Shown here one piece after another: positions 6,802 through 13,951 of a stretch of 20,236 nucleotides of DNA; position 1 is the stretch's first letter, and each line of letters opens with the position of its first letter. The notes under the pieces were generated by a model that had not been told where the DNA came from, did no database searches, and saw only the letters and a program-made list of their open reading frames with translations. The position numbers and the translations under genes are program-made. Location: the NCBI GenBank assembly GCA_020161965.1, contig JAIUNH010000013.1, forward strand, positions 1 through 20,236. Direction: 5' to 3'. The DNA comes from Pseudomonadota bacterium. GTDB taxonomy: Bacteria; Pseudomonadota; Alphaproteobacteria; CACIAM-22H2.

Positions 6802-8472
6802 ATGACCACGATGAAGAACGTCTCCAAATATCGCCAATTCGCGCCGATCGATTTGCCGAACCGCCAATGGCCGACCCGCACGCTCGACAAGGCGCCGATG
6901 TGGTGCTCGGTCGATCTGCGCGACGGCAACCAAGCGCTGGTCGAGCCGATGGGCCCCGAGCGCAAGCGCCGCATGTTCGATCTGCTGGTGCGCCTGGGCT
7001 TCAAGGAAATCGAAGTCGGCTTCCCCGCCGCCTCGCAGACCGATTTCGATTTCGTGCGTCAGCTGATCGACGAGAAAGCGATCCCCGCCGATGTGACGAT
7101 CCAGGTGCTGACCCAGGCGCGCGACGAATTGATCGAGCGCACCTTCCAGGCGATCAAGGGCGCCAAGCGCGCGGTTGTGCATCTCTACAACTCGACCTCG
7201 ACCGTGCAGCGCCGCGTGGTGTTCGCGCTCGACCGGCCGGGCATCGTCGATATCGCGGTGAAGGGCACGAAAACGGTCAAGCGCCTGGTGCCGACGGTGC
7301 CGGAAACCGAGATCGTATTCCAATACAGCCCCGAAAGCTTCACCCAGACCGAGCTCGATTTCGCCAAGGAAATCTGCGAGGCGGTGATGGACGAATGGGG
7401 CCCGACCGCGCAGCACCGGATGATCTTCAATCTGCCCGCGACAGTCGAAGCCGCGACGCCCAATATCTACGCCGACCAGATCGAATGGTTCGCGCGCAAC
7501 GTGAAGCATCGCGACCGCTATATTCTGTCGCTGCATCCGCATAACGATCGGGGCACGGGTGTCGCTGCCGCCGAAATGGGCGTGCTGGCGGGTGCCGACC
7601 GCGTCGAAGGCACGTTGTTCGGCAATGGCGAGCGCACGGGCAACGTGGACGTCGTGAATTTGGCGCTGAACCTGTTCACGCAAGGTGTGGACCCGAAGCT
7701 GGACCTCAGCGACGTTAACGAGATCGTGCGCACGGTCGAATACTGCAACCAATTGCCCGTGCATCCGCGCCATCCCTATGGCGGCGAGTTGGTGTTCACC
7801 GCCTTCTCGGGCTCGCACCAGGACGCGATCAAGAAGGGCTTCGCCGCACAAGCCAAGTCGAATACCGGCCTGTGGGAAGTGCCCTATCTGCCGATCGATC
7901 CGCAGGATCTGGGCCGCAGCTACGAAGCGGTCATCCGCGTCAACTCGCAATCGGGCAAGGGCGGCATCGCCTATCTGCTCGAAACCGATTACGGCCTGGA
8001 ATTGCCGCGCCGCCTGCAGATCGAATTCGCGCAAGTCGTACAGCGCGTGACCGATACGACGGGCAAGGAACTCTCCGCCAAGGACATCTACGACGCCTTC
8101 GCGGCCGAGTATCTCGAAGGCGGCAAGTTCGGCTTCGTCGAGCACACGACGCTGCCGACCAAATCGGGTACCGAGCGCAAGATCGACGCCAAGGTCCGCG
8201 TCGACGGCAAGGAAACGACGCTGTCGGGCGAAGGCAATGGGCCGATCGCGGCCTATGTCGACGCGCTGAGCCGTGCGGCGGGCGTGCCGATCGACGTGGT
8301 CGATTATCGCGAACACGCGATCAAGGGCGGCGACGGCGCCAAGGCGAAAGCCGCCGCTTACGTCGAAGCCAAGGTCGGCGGACGCACGCTGTTCGGCGTG
8401 GGGGTCGATTCCAACATCGTCACCGCCTCGCTCAAGGCCGTGACGTCGGCGACCAACCGCGCGCTGCGCTAA
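6802..8472 (+). CDS. leuA: 2-isopropylmalate synthase LeuA (long form)
   Basis: This enzyme condenses acetyl-CoA with 2-oxoisovalerate to give 2-isopropylmalate, the first committed step of leucine synthesis, in the cytoplasm. The protein has 556 residues, the length of the yeast/mycobacterial-type LeuA. The HMGL-like TIM barrel shows the catalytic loop DLRDGNQAL (38-46), metal ligands in HPHNDRGTG (His245, His247) and GNGERTGNVD (274-283). The C-terminal 130 or so residues form the LeuA dimer domain that binds leucine for feedback inhibition; GGDGAKAKAAAYVEAKVGG lies there. The ATG at 6802 is preceded by a weak site (ACGGAA), and an ATG three codons later is possible. It stands alone, divergent from the sigma-54 operon, and ends in a strong terminator. 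Confidence 0.97.
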   Translation: MTTMKNVSKYRQFAPIDLPNRQWPTRTLDKAPMWCSVDLRDGNQALVEPMGPERKRRMFDLLVRLGFKEIEVGFPAASQTDFDFVRQLIDEKAIPADVTIQVLTQARDELIERTFQAIKGAKRAVVHLYNSTSTVQRRVVFALDRPGIVDIAVKGTKTVKRLVPTVPETEIVFQYSPESFTQTELDFAKEICEAVMDEWGPTAQHRMIFNLPATVEAATPNIYADQIEWFARNVKHRDRYILSLHPHNDRGTGVAAAEMGVLAGADRVEGTLFGNGERTGNVDVVNLALNLFTQGVDPKLDLSDVNEIVRTVEYCNQLPVHPRHPYGGELVFTAFSGSHQDAIKKGFAAQAKSNTGLWEVPYLPIDPQDLGRSYEAVIRVNSQSGKGGIAYLLETDYGLELPRRLQIEFAQVVQRVTDTTGKELSAKDIYDAFAAEYLEGGKFGFVEHTTLPTKSGTERKIDAKVRVDGKETTLSGEGNGPIAAYVDALSRAAGVPIDVVDYREHAIKGGDGAKAKAAAYVEAKVGGRTLFGVGVDSNIVTASLKAVTSATNRALR

Positions 8473-8496
8473 CGCGCAGATTCTTCACAGCAACGC

Positions 8497-8537
8497 AAAC
8501 CCCGGTGCGGGAATTCCCTGCGCCGGGGTTTTCTTTT
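8497..8537 (+). terminator. Rho-independent terminator of leuA
   Basis: AACCCCGG (8498-8505) pairs with CCGGGGTT (8523-8530), continued inside by GC pairs and the palindrome GGGAATTCCC. TTTTCTTTTTG follows. It lies 25 bases past the leuA stop. Confidence 0.92.
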
Positions 8538-8588
8538 TGTCAGGCGCCCAATTGACGCGGTTGCATTTCCTGCGCAAAACTCGCGCAC

Positions 8589-9533
8589 ATGAAAAAAGCC
8601 TGGTTCGCCCTCGCCGCTTTGGCCGGTGTCGCCGTCGCAGGCGTCATCGTCGATCAGCTACCGCGCCCATCTTTCGACGCGCCCGTTTATTTGATCGTTG
8701 ACGCACCGGCAACAGCCGAAATCTGCGCGCAATGGCACGCACGGGCCATTCGGCGCGCCAGACATTGGCGAGCGTCGCTCGAAGCCTATGAAGGGTTTTC
8801 CCGCTATCAGGGCGCGTGCCACCCCAAAGATCAATCCGTCGGCCGGGCGATGATCGAATCCGCCCTCACCAAAGGGGCGGGTGAAACGCTGTTTATCGAG
8901 TATGTTCTTGCGCTTTCGATGCATGGCGAGGGCGCACGTGCGGTGCGTGAATTCCCGATTTCCGCCGCGATTGTGATGGATTACTTCGCTGCCCATAAAA
9001 AGGTTCCACCCGATTGGGAACCCCTTTTGCCGGCCGTCGTTCAAGAACGCGCTCGATTCCGCAGTCTCGACAAGTGGACGCCGATCATAGAACGGATTGA
9101 TCATGTCCTCTCGCGCCCCACGATCGCGGCGCAAGCCGAACGCGCATATCTCAACCTGCTGCTATTTCAACTCCTTAAGATCGATGAATTCCCCGGAAAT
9201 CTGATGATGGATAAAGTCGGCCGGTTGGGACGCGTCGATCTGCCGAAAGGCCGGCACCGCGATATGTACCTTGAAGCCGCTGCCGATTGCGGCCATGCGG
9301 AGGCAATACGATTGCGGGCACAGCTTTACCTCTCCGATCAACTTACCCAACCCGACCCGGTGACGATCGCTTGGTCATTGGCTTGGCTGGACGACCAAGA
9401 GGGTATCCAAAGCGACTTTCTTGCAATGGTGTTCGCAAAAGGCCGCTTCCACTTCTCTGAGAATGACCAAAGGCGTGCCATCGAAAGCTACGAACACGTC
9501 AAATCTCGAAACTGCGGTACTCGCACGAAATGA
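8589..9533 (+). CDS. Hypothetical membrane-anchored protein with a Sel1-like segment
   Basis: I do not recognise this 314-residue protein. Residues 1-22 (MKK, then WFALAALAGVAVAGVIV) form a signal anchor or uncleaved signal peptide; no lipobox is seen. The rest is helical and periplasmic by prediction. Residues about 230-265 (YLEAAADCGHAEAIRLRAQL and on to WSLAWLDD) resemble a Sel1/TPR-type repeat, and the C-terminus (ENDQRRAIESYEHVKS) also looks TPR-like. Four cysteines lie in the exported part, which could allow disulfides. Its stop is six bases from the stop of the convergent gene at 9540, with no terminator between. Base composition looks less GC-rich than its neighbours, a mild sign of different origin. 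No clear ribosome binding site precedes the ATG. Confidence 0.7.
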   Translation: MKKAWFALAALAGVAVAGVIVDQLPRPSFDAPVYLIVDAPATAEICAQWHARAIRRARHWRASLEAYEGFSRYQGACHPKDQSVGRAMIESALTKGAGETLFIEYVLALSMHGEGARAVREFPISAAIVMDYFAAHKKVPPDWEPLLPAVVQERARFRSLDKWTPIIERIDHVLSRPTIAAQAERAYLNLLLFQLLKIDEFPGNLMMDKVGRLGRVDLPKGRHRDMYLEAAADCGHAEAIRLRAQLYLSDQLTQPDPVTIAWSLAWLDDQEGIQSDFLAMVFAKGRFHFSENDQRRAIESYEHVKSRNCGTRTK

Positions 9534-9539
9534 CGGTTG

Positions 9540-10979
9540 CTACGCTCCGCGCGAGATCGCGTCGCGAACGATCTCATTTCGCTTAGCGAGCTCTTGTTGA
9601 ATTTTCGCGAGCCATTGGTCATAGGCTTTCCGTTCGCCTTCCAATCGGCGGAGCTCGAATTTCGCCCGATTTTCTTCTTCCAGGGGCTTCGCCAAATTCA
9701 CGTCTTTCTTCATGTTCTCGAAAACAGCCGCCGTCCCCGCGCCGATCGCGGCACCGCCAAGCATCCCAGGCACCGTCAATGGCGCACCAGCAACGGCACC
9801 GCGAACAGCACCGGCGGCGATTCGCGCGCCAATTCCTTGTAGCATTGGCTCCTGAATTGTATCGCTTGTTGCGCCGCTTGCGGCCGCAGCGGGAATTCCA
9901 TCAACGAAGCCATCATTTACATTTTTCACTTCGTCAGCAGCATTCCCTAAACGCGCGCGCGATTCTTCGATTTTTATGTCGATCTCCTTCAGATCACGGT
10001 CTGACTGGCGGAGAATCGCCTGAAGATCTTCGTCCGCGAGTTTGGTGAAGTCGGGGAATGGCGGAATCGGTGCATCCGGCCCCCGCACGGTTCCAGGCCC
10101 CATCGCGATCTGAGTGGGCGGTTCCGCCGGTATCGTCTCCGGCGCTTGCGCCACTTGCTGGGCGTCGGTCGCGCGTTCCGCCCGCCCTTCTTCGACCATC
10201 GCCGCGTAGCGCTGCGCCGCATCCCCGCGCGGCGTGCCGATCGGCGGTCCTTGGGGGATTTCGCTCGCGAGATAGGCACTCTGGTATTCGGGCTTTCCGT
10301 CCAGCGCCTGGAGCATCGCGCGAGCGAATTTGTTGCCCTCGCCGGGGCGGAGCGCGTCCCAGCGCTGGGTCATGTCGCGCGCCTGCATGATGCCGCGCAT
10401 GGGATCCTGATCGATGTATTTCTTGAGCTCCGCCGGAATACCCTCGAACGAGCCATTGGCCGAGGCGGCGTACTTCGCCCAGCTTTCGTTCCATTCGTCG
10501 AACCCGGCCTTGGCCGCCAGGGGATCGAGGCGTCGATGCGGATTGATCTTCAGTTCCGGCCAGCGATCGACCAGCAGCCCGTCCTCGCCCTTCTCGCGCA
10601 GCGCATGATGCGCATCGGCCATCGCCGGCGTGGGGGCCGGGAAGTTGGCGAAAATATCGCCGTAATCTTCGCGGAAGCGGCTGATCGTTTCGCCATCCGG
10701 GCGCAGGAACCCATCGACCTTCAGGCCGTTGCGCTTCTGATATTCCTTGATCGGCGCGTCCAAGCGCTCATTGGCGTAGCCCCACGGCCCATCCAGCCGC
10801 TCCAAATCGAACAAGCCCGCTTGGTTCAACAGGCTTTCGACCTTGATCACGTCGCGGCGATGATTGGTGCGGCCGCGCCCGACCTCGTCGGACAGCGCGA
10901 ACCAATCGCCCGAACCCGGCCGATCGCCGAGCATCAAATCGTCGTCTTGTTTGAGCCAAGTGGGGATGGAGAAGGACAT
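9540..10979 (-). CDS. Large protein with peptidoglycan-binding-like N-terminus and glycine-zipper segment, function unknown
   Basis: This is a 479-residue protein without a signal peptide. Residues about 43-100 (DVIKVESLLNQAGLFD, then LDAPIKEYQKRNGLKVDGFL) match the PG_binding_1 pattern: paired helices and the xVDGxxxPxT-like turn. The middle is proline- and glutamine-rich (about 270-310). Residues about 385-425 form a glycine/alanine-rich hydrophobic zipper (GARIAAGAVRGAVAGAPL, then GGAAIGAGTAAVF). A charged coiled coil ends the protein (LEEENRAKFELRRLEGERK). Such a zipper can insert in membranes, so a secreted effector, a phage-tail-like or a cell-envelope protein are all possible; none is proven. 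The ATG at 10979 was preferred to a GTG at 11000 because AGGAG lies seven bases before it. It converges on the gene at 8589. Confidence 0.75.
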   Translation of the reverse strand: MSFSIPTWLKQDDDLMLGDRPGSGDWFALSDEVGRGRTNHRRDVIKVESLLNQAGLFDLERLDGPWGYANERLDAPIKEYQKRNGLKVDGFLRPDGETISRFREDYGDIFANFPAPTPAMADAHHALREKGEDGLLVDRWPELKINPHRRLDPLAAKAGFDEWNESWAKYAASANGSFEGIPAELKKYIDQDPMRGIMQARDMTQRWDALRPGEGNKFARAMLQALDGKPEYQSAYLASEIPQGPPIGTPRGDAAQRYAAMVEEGRAERATDAQQVAQAPETIPAEPPTQIAMGPGTVRGPDAPIPPFPDFTKLADEDLQAILRQSDRDLKEIDIKIEESRARLGNAADEVKNVNDGFVDGIPAAAASGATSDTIQEPMLQGIGARIAAGAVRGAVAGAPLTVPGMLGGAAIGAGTAAVFENMKKDVNLAKPLEEENRAKFELRRLEGERKAYDQWLAKIQQELAKRNEIVRDAISRGA

Positions 10980-10988
10980 CGAAACACT

Positions 10989-11014
10989 CCTGAGCGACAC
11001 GAGAGGCGCTCAGG
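10989..11014 (-). promoter_or_regulatory. Hairpin overlapping the ribosome binding site of the 9540-10979 gene
   Basis: Arms CCTGAGCG and CGCTCAGG (plus-strand 10989-10996 and 11007-11014) are perfect, with a 10-base loop. In the mRNA the 3' arm contains CAGG of the AGGAG ribosome binding site, so folding would hide it. This suggests translational control, for example by temperature or a bound factor (inference). Confidence 0.45.
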
Positions 11015-11053
11015 ATCGATGCATCCAGAAACAAGAACAACTTATTTTATAAT

Positions 11054-11095
11054 AGGATTAAATTCCCATTTTCGCGCAGATAGGAATTTAATCCT
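11054..11095. promoter_or_regulatory. AT-rich 13-bp perfect inverted repeat upstream of the 9540-10979 gene
   Basis: AGGATTAAATTCC (11054-11066) and GGAATTTAATCCT (11083-11095) are exact reverse complements separated by 16 bases. TATTAT, a good -10, follows on the minus strand. In a GC-rich genome this is a conspicuous island and the likely operator and promoter of the gene to its left. No U-run supports a terminator. Confidence 0.55.
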
Positions 11096-11356
11096 CACCC
11101 CCACCGCCCCTGCGCCGTCGAAGATTTGCGCACGGCGCTTGAGCGAAGAAACGAAGGATTGTTTTCGGCGGCACGCAGCAAACGGCCACGCGAAATCGGG
11201 GCAACGGAAATCGGCCGCGATGCGGCGAACGACGCGCCCCAAGCGCGCGGATCGCCTCTCGGTAAAACGCCGCGACGCGCGAAATTCCGACGTTTCGGCG
11301 CGGCCGCGAAAGCGATTCGATCCCGCAAGCCGATGAAAGCGAAGAAAGATTCGCCG
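11096..11356. other. Gap without recognised genes
   Basis: This 261-base stretch lies between the AT-rich inverted repeat and the 3' end of the cyclotransferase gene. Open frames on both strands show biased, arginine-rich translations without family features. No RNA gene, clear terminator or repeat was found. Confidence 0.5.
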
Positions 11357-11794
11357 TCAGCGCCCGCGCGGTGCGGTCTTCGTGGTTTTGAGACGCGCGA
11401 GAAAGGCGGGTTTATGAGTCGTGCGCCATTCCTCGAAGTCCCACGACGTATCCGAGGCGCGCACCGCTCCGCTGCCGTCGGGCACATAGACCAGCGCCTG
11501 CAGGCGCTTGCCGTCGGCGCGCTCGACGACCCAGGATTCCGCGCGATAGCCCTTGCCTTCATAGGCGTCGAGCAACGCCTTGGCTTCGGGCGTCACGTCC
11601 AGCGCCAATACGCCCGGCGTCTTCGCGCGGCCATCGGCGACGACCACGGGAAAGGTCACGCGTTCGGCCTTGCGCCGGCGCCAGCCGAGCAGCGTGGCGT
11701 CCTCCACGCGTTTGGGCGCCTTGCCGCCTAGCACCGCACGGCGCACGGCGGGATCGATCAGCGTGCCGTAGAAAAAGAATTTCAGAGAAGACAT
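11357..11794 (-). CDS. Gamma-glutamylcyclotransferase (AIG2)-like protein
   Basis: This is a 145-residue protein of the GGCT/AIG2 fold. Family members release 5-oxoproline from gamma-glutamyl amines or peptides. The substrate-binding YGTL is at residues 8-11 (FFYGTLIDPAVR) and the catalytic acid is in LDAYEGKGY, about residues 79-87. Length fits the family. The ATG at 11794 lies one base after the stop of the phosphomutase gene (TGATATG), so translation is probably coupled. Upstream in-frame starts would overlap that gene by up to 84 bases. A role in sugar-nucleotide metabolism is not expected; the link to the phosphomutase is probably just co-transcription. The true substrate is unknown. Confidence 0.85.
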   Translation of the reverse strand: MSSLKFFFYGTLIDPAVRRAVLGGKAPKRVEDATLLGWRRRKAERVTFPVVVADGRAKTPGVLALDVTPEAKALLDAYEGKGYRAESWVVERADGKRLQALVYVPDGSGAVRASDTSWDFEEWRTTHKPAFLARLKTTKTAPRGR

Positions 11795-11795
11795 A

Positions 11796-13196
11796 TCAGT
11801 GTCCGGACGCCGCATCGGACGGCAGTTCGATGCCCGACCGGGCAAGCTGAGATTCGAGCGTTGCCTGCAAACGCGCAAGCCCCGCCTCGGTTTTCGATTC
11901 GCAGCGCGCGACCAGCACGTCCTGCGTGTTCGACGCGCGCAACAGCCACCAGCCGTCGGGGCCGTTGACGCGCACGCCGTCGACCGGGTTCACGTCGGCG
12001 CCCTCGGCGGCGAGACGGCCGCGCACTTCCTCGACCACTTCGCGCTTGCGCGTTTCCGAGCACGGGAAGCGCAGCTCCGGCGTGTTGATGACGGTCGGCA
12101 AACGGTCGCGAATTTCGGCGAGGCTATCGGATGACTTCGCGAGGATCGCCAGCAGGCGCAACCCCGCATACATCGCGTCGTCGAAGCCGTACCAGCCATC
12201 GGCGAAGAAGATATGGCCCGACATTTCGCCCGCGAGCGGGGCGGCGGTTTCGGCCATCTTGGTCTTGATGATCGAATGGCCGGTCTTCCACATCAGCGGC
12301 TTGCCGCCCAGGCGCGCGATCTCGTCGAACAACACCTGGCTCGCCTTCACGTCGGCGATGATCGTCGAACCCGGCAGGCGCGCGAGGATTTCCGACGCCA
12401 GGACGGCGACGAGTTGATCGCCCCACAGGATGCGCCCCTTGCCATCAACCACGCCGATACGATCGCCGTCGCCGTCGAAGGCGATGCCGAGATCGGCCTT
12501 CTTCGCCGCGACCGCATCCTGCAACTGGACGAGGTTCTTGGCGACCGTCGGATCGGGATGGTGGGCGGGGAAGCGCCCGTCGATCTCGGCGTTCAGCAGC
12601 GTATGCGTGCCGGGCAGCTTGGCGCAGACATCGACCATCACCTGGCCCATGGCGCCGTTGCCCGCATCCCACACGACGTTCAGCTTTTTGCCGTCCTTGG
12701 GAAAATCGCGCAGCAGACGCGCCACGTAAGCCGCGCGTACGTCCACGTCGCTCGCCGTGCCCTTGCCGGACGCGACCTTGCCTTCGGCGCAGGCCTTGCC
12801 CATCGCCTGGATATCGGCACCCCAGAACGAGGCTTTGCCGATCACCATTTTGAAGCCGTTATAGTCGGCCGGATTGTGACTGCCCGTAATCATCACGCCG
12901 CCGTCGAGGCCCAGATCGCGCGCGGCGAAATAGAGCATCGGCGTGGGGCCAAGCCCCACTTTGCGCACGTCGAGGCCGCAATCGATCAGGCCGTCGATCA
13001 CCTTGCCCGACAATTCGGGCGAGGAAAGCCGCCCGTCCCAGCCGACGGCGACGGTTTTGCCGCCCTTGGCGACGATCGCCGAGCCGAAGCCGCGACCGAC
13101 CGCATAGGCATCGGCAGCGGATAAGGTTTTACCGACAATCCCGCGCACGTCGTATTCGCGCAGGACCGTGGCTTCGAACGTGTGGCGGAACGCCAT
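11796..13196 (-). CDS. Phosphomannomutase/phosphoglucomutase (AlgC/ManB type)
   Basis: This enzyme interconverts hexose 1- and 6-phosphates in the cytoplasm, feeding GDP-mannose and UDP-glucose synthesis for polysaccharides. It has 466 residues and all four alpha-D-phosphohexomutase signatures: phosphoserine Ser106 in TGSHNPADYNG, the Mg2+ site Asp241/243/245 in DGDGDR, the sugar-binding loop GEMSGH (Glu324, Ser326, His328) and the phosphate-binding loop RASNTQ (Arg420-). GEMSG is the loop seen in enzymes that act on both mannose and glucose phosphates. The start at 13196 has GGAGG and overlaps the stop of the upstream dehydrogenase-derived frame by one base (TGATG). An ancestral ugd-phosphomutase operon is therefore likely. 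Confidence 0.95.
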   Translation of the reverse strand: MAFRHTFEATVLREYDVRGIVGKTLSAADAYAVGRGFGSAIVAKGGKTVAVGWDGRLSSPELSGKVIDGLIDCGLDVRKVGLGPTPMLYFAARDLGLDGGVMITGSHNPADYNGFKMVIGKASFWGADIQAMGKACAEGKVASGKGTASDVDVRAAYVARLLRDFPKDGKKLNVVWDAGNGAMGQVMVDVCAKLPGTHTLLNAEIDGRFPAHHPDPTVAKNLVQLQDAVAAKKADLGIAFDGDGDRIGVVDGKGRILWGDQLVAVLASEILARLPGSTIIADVKASQVLFDEIARLGGKPLMWKTGHSIIKTKMAETAAPLAGEMSGHIFFADGWYGFDDAMYAGLRLLAILAKSSDSLAEIRDRLPTVINTPELRFPCSETRKREVVEEVRGRLAAEGADVNPVDGVRVNGPDGWWLLRASNTQDVLVARCESKTEAGLARLQATLESQLARSGIELPSDAASGH

Positions 13197-13951
13197 CAGC
13201 CAGCCTCCGCGCCCGTTGCGGTCGCCGGACGGCCGATCGACGTGTACTCGAACCCGGCGGCCTTCATGTCGGCCGGCGCGTAGCAATTGCGCAGATCGAC
13301 GATCACCGGCTTCTTGAGGAGTTTCTTCACGCGGTCGAGCTGCAACGCGCGGAACTCGTTCCATTCGGTGATGATGAGCGCGCAATCCGCCCCTTCCATC
13401 GCCGAATAGGCGTCCTTGGCGAGCTCGACGCCCGGCAGCATCGACTTGGCTTCGTGCATGCCTTCGGGATCGTAGGCGACGACCTTGGCGCCTTCCGCCT
13501 GCAACGCGGGCAGAATATCGAGCGACGGCGAATCACGCATATCGTCGGTGTTCGGCTTGAAGGTGAGGCCGAGGACCGCAACCGTCTTGCCCTTCACCGA
13601 GCCGCCGCACGCCGCAACGACGCGCGTGGCCATCGCCTTCTTGCGCTTGTCGTTGATGTCGACGACCGTTTCGATGATGCGCAGCGGACTGCCGTAATCC
13701 TGCGCGGTCTTGACCAGGGCCAGCGTATCCTTCGGGAAGCACGAGCCACCATAGCCGGGGCCGGGATGCAGGAACTTCTTCCCGATGCGCCCATCGAGAC
13801 CGATACCCTTGGCGACGTCGTGCACGTCGGCGCCGACCTTCTCGCACAGATCGGCGACTTCGTTGATGAAGGTGATCTTGGCGGCGAGGAACGTGTTCGC
13901 CGCGTATTTGATCAGCTCCGACGTTTCCAGCGACGTGAACACGATCGGCAT
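13196..13951 (-). pseudogene. ugd: UDP-glucose 6-dehydrogenase, 3' part only
   Basis: This covers the dehydrogenase-derived portion of the chimeric frame. It retains the central helix with Lys534, the nucleophile Cys590, GLTFKPNTDDMRDSPS and the UDP-binding domain, but lacks the GxGYVG NAD-binding domain and its own start. It directly precedes the phosphomutase gene with a TGATG overlap, the natural place for ugd in a polysaccharide operon. The 5' part is not elsewhere in the window. Confidence 0.8.

Noticed and set aside
6508..8316. A 602-codon open frame on the minus strand opposite leuA
   Set aside because: Its translation is rich in Arg, His, Asp and Ala without any family feature, the usual shadow of a GC-rich gene. 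leuA on the other strand is unmistakable.
11054..11095. Inverted repeat considered as a transposon end or intrinsic terminator
   Set aside because: No transposase or target duplication is near, and neither strand has a T-run after the stem.
11042..11242. A 66-codon minus-strand frame in the gap left of the cyclotransferase gene
   Set aside because: No motif, no ribosome binding site, and it runs through the AT-rich inverted repeat.
13197..13385. An N-terminal extension of the phosphomutase into the dehydrogenase part
   Set aside because: The extension is an out-of-register reading of the dehydrogenase; GGAGG and the TGATG overlap place the start at 13196.
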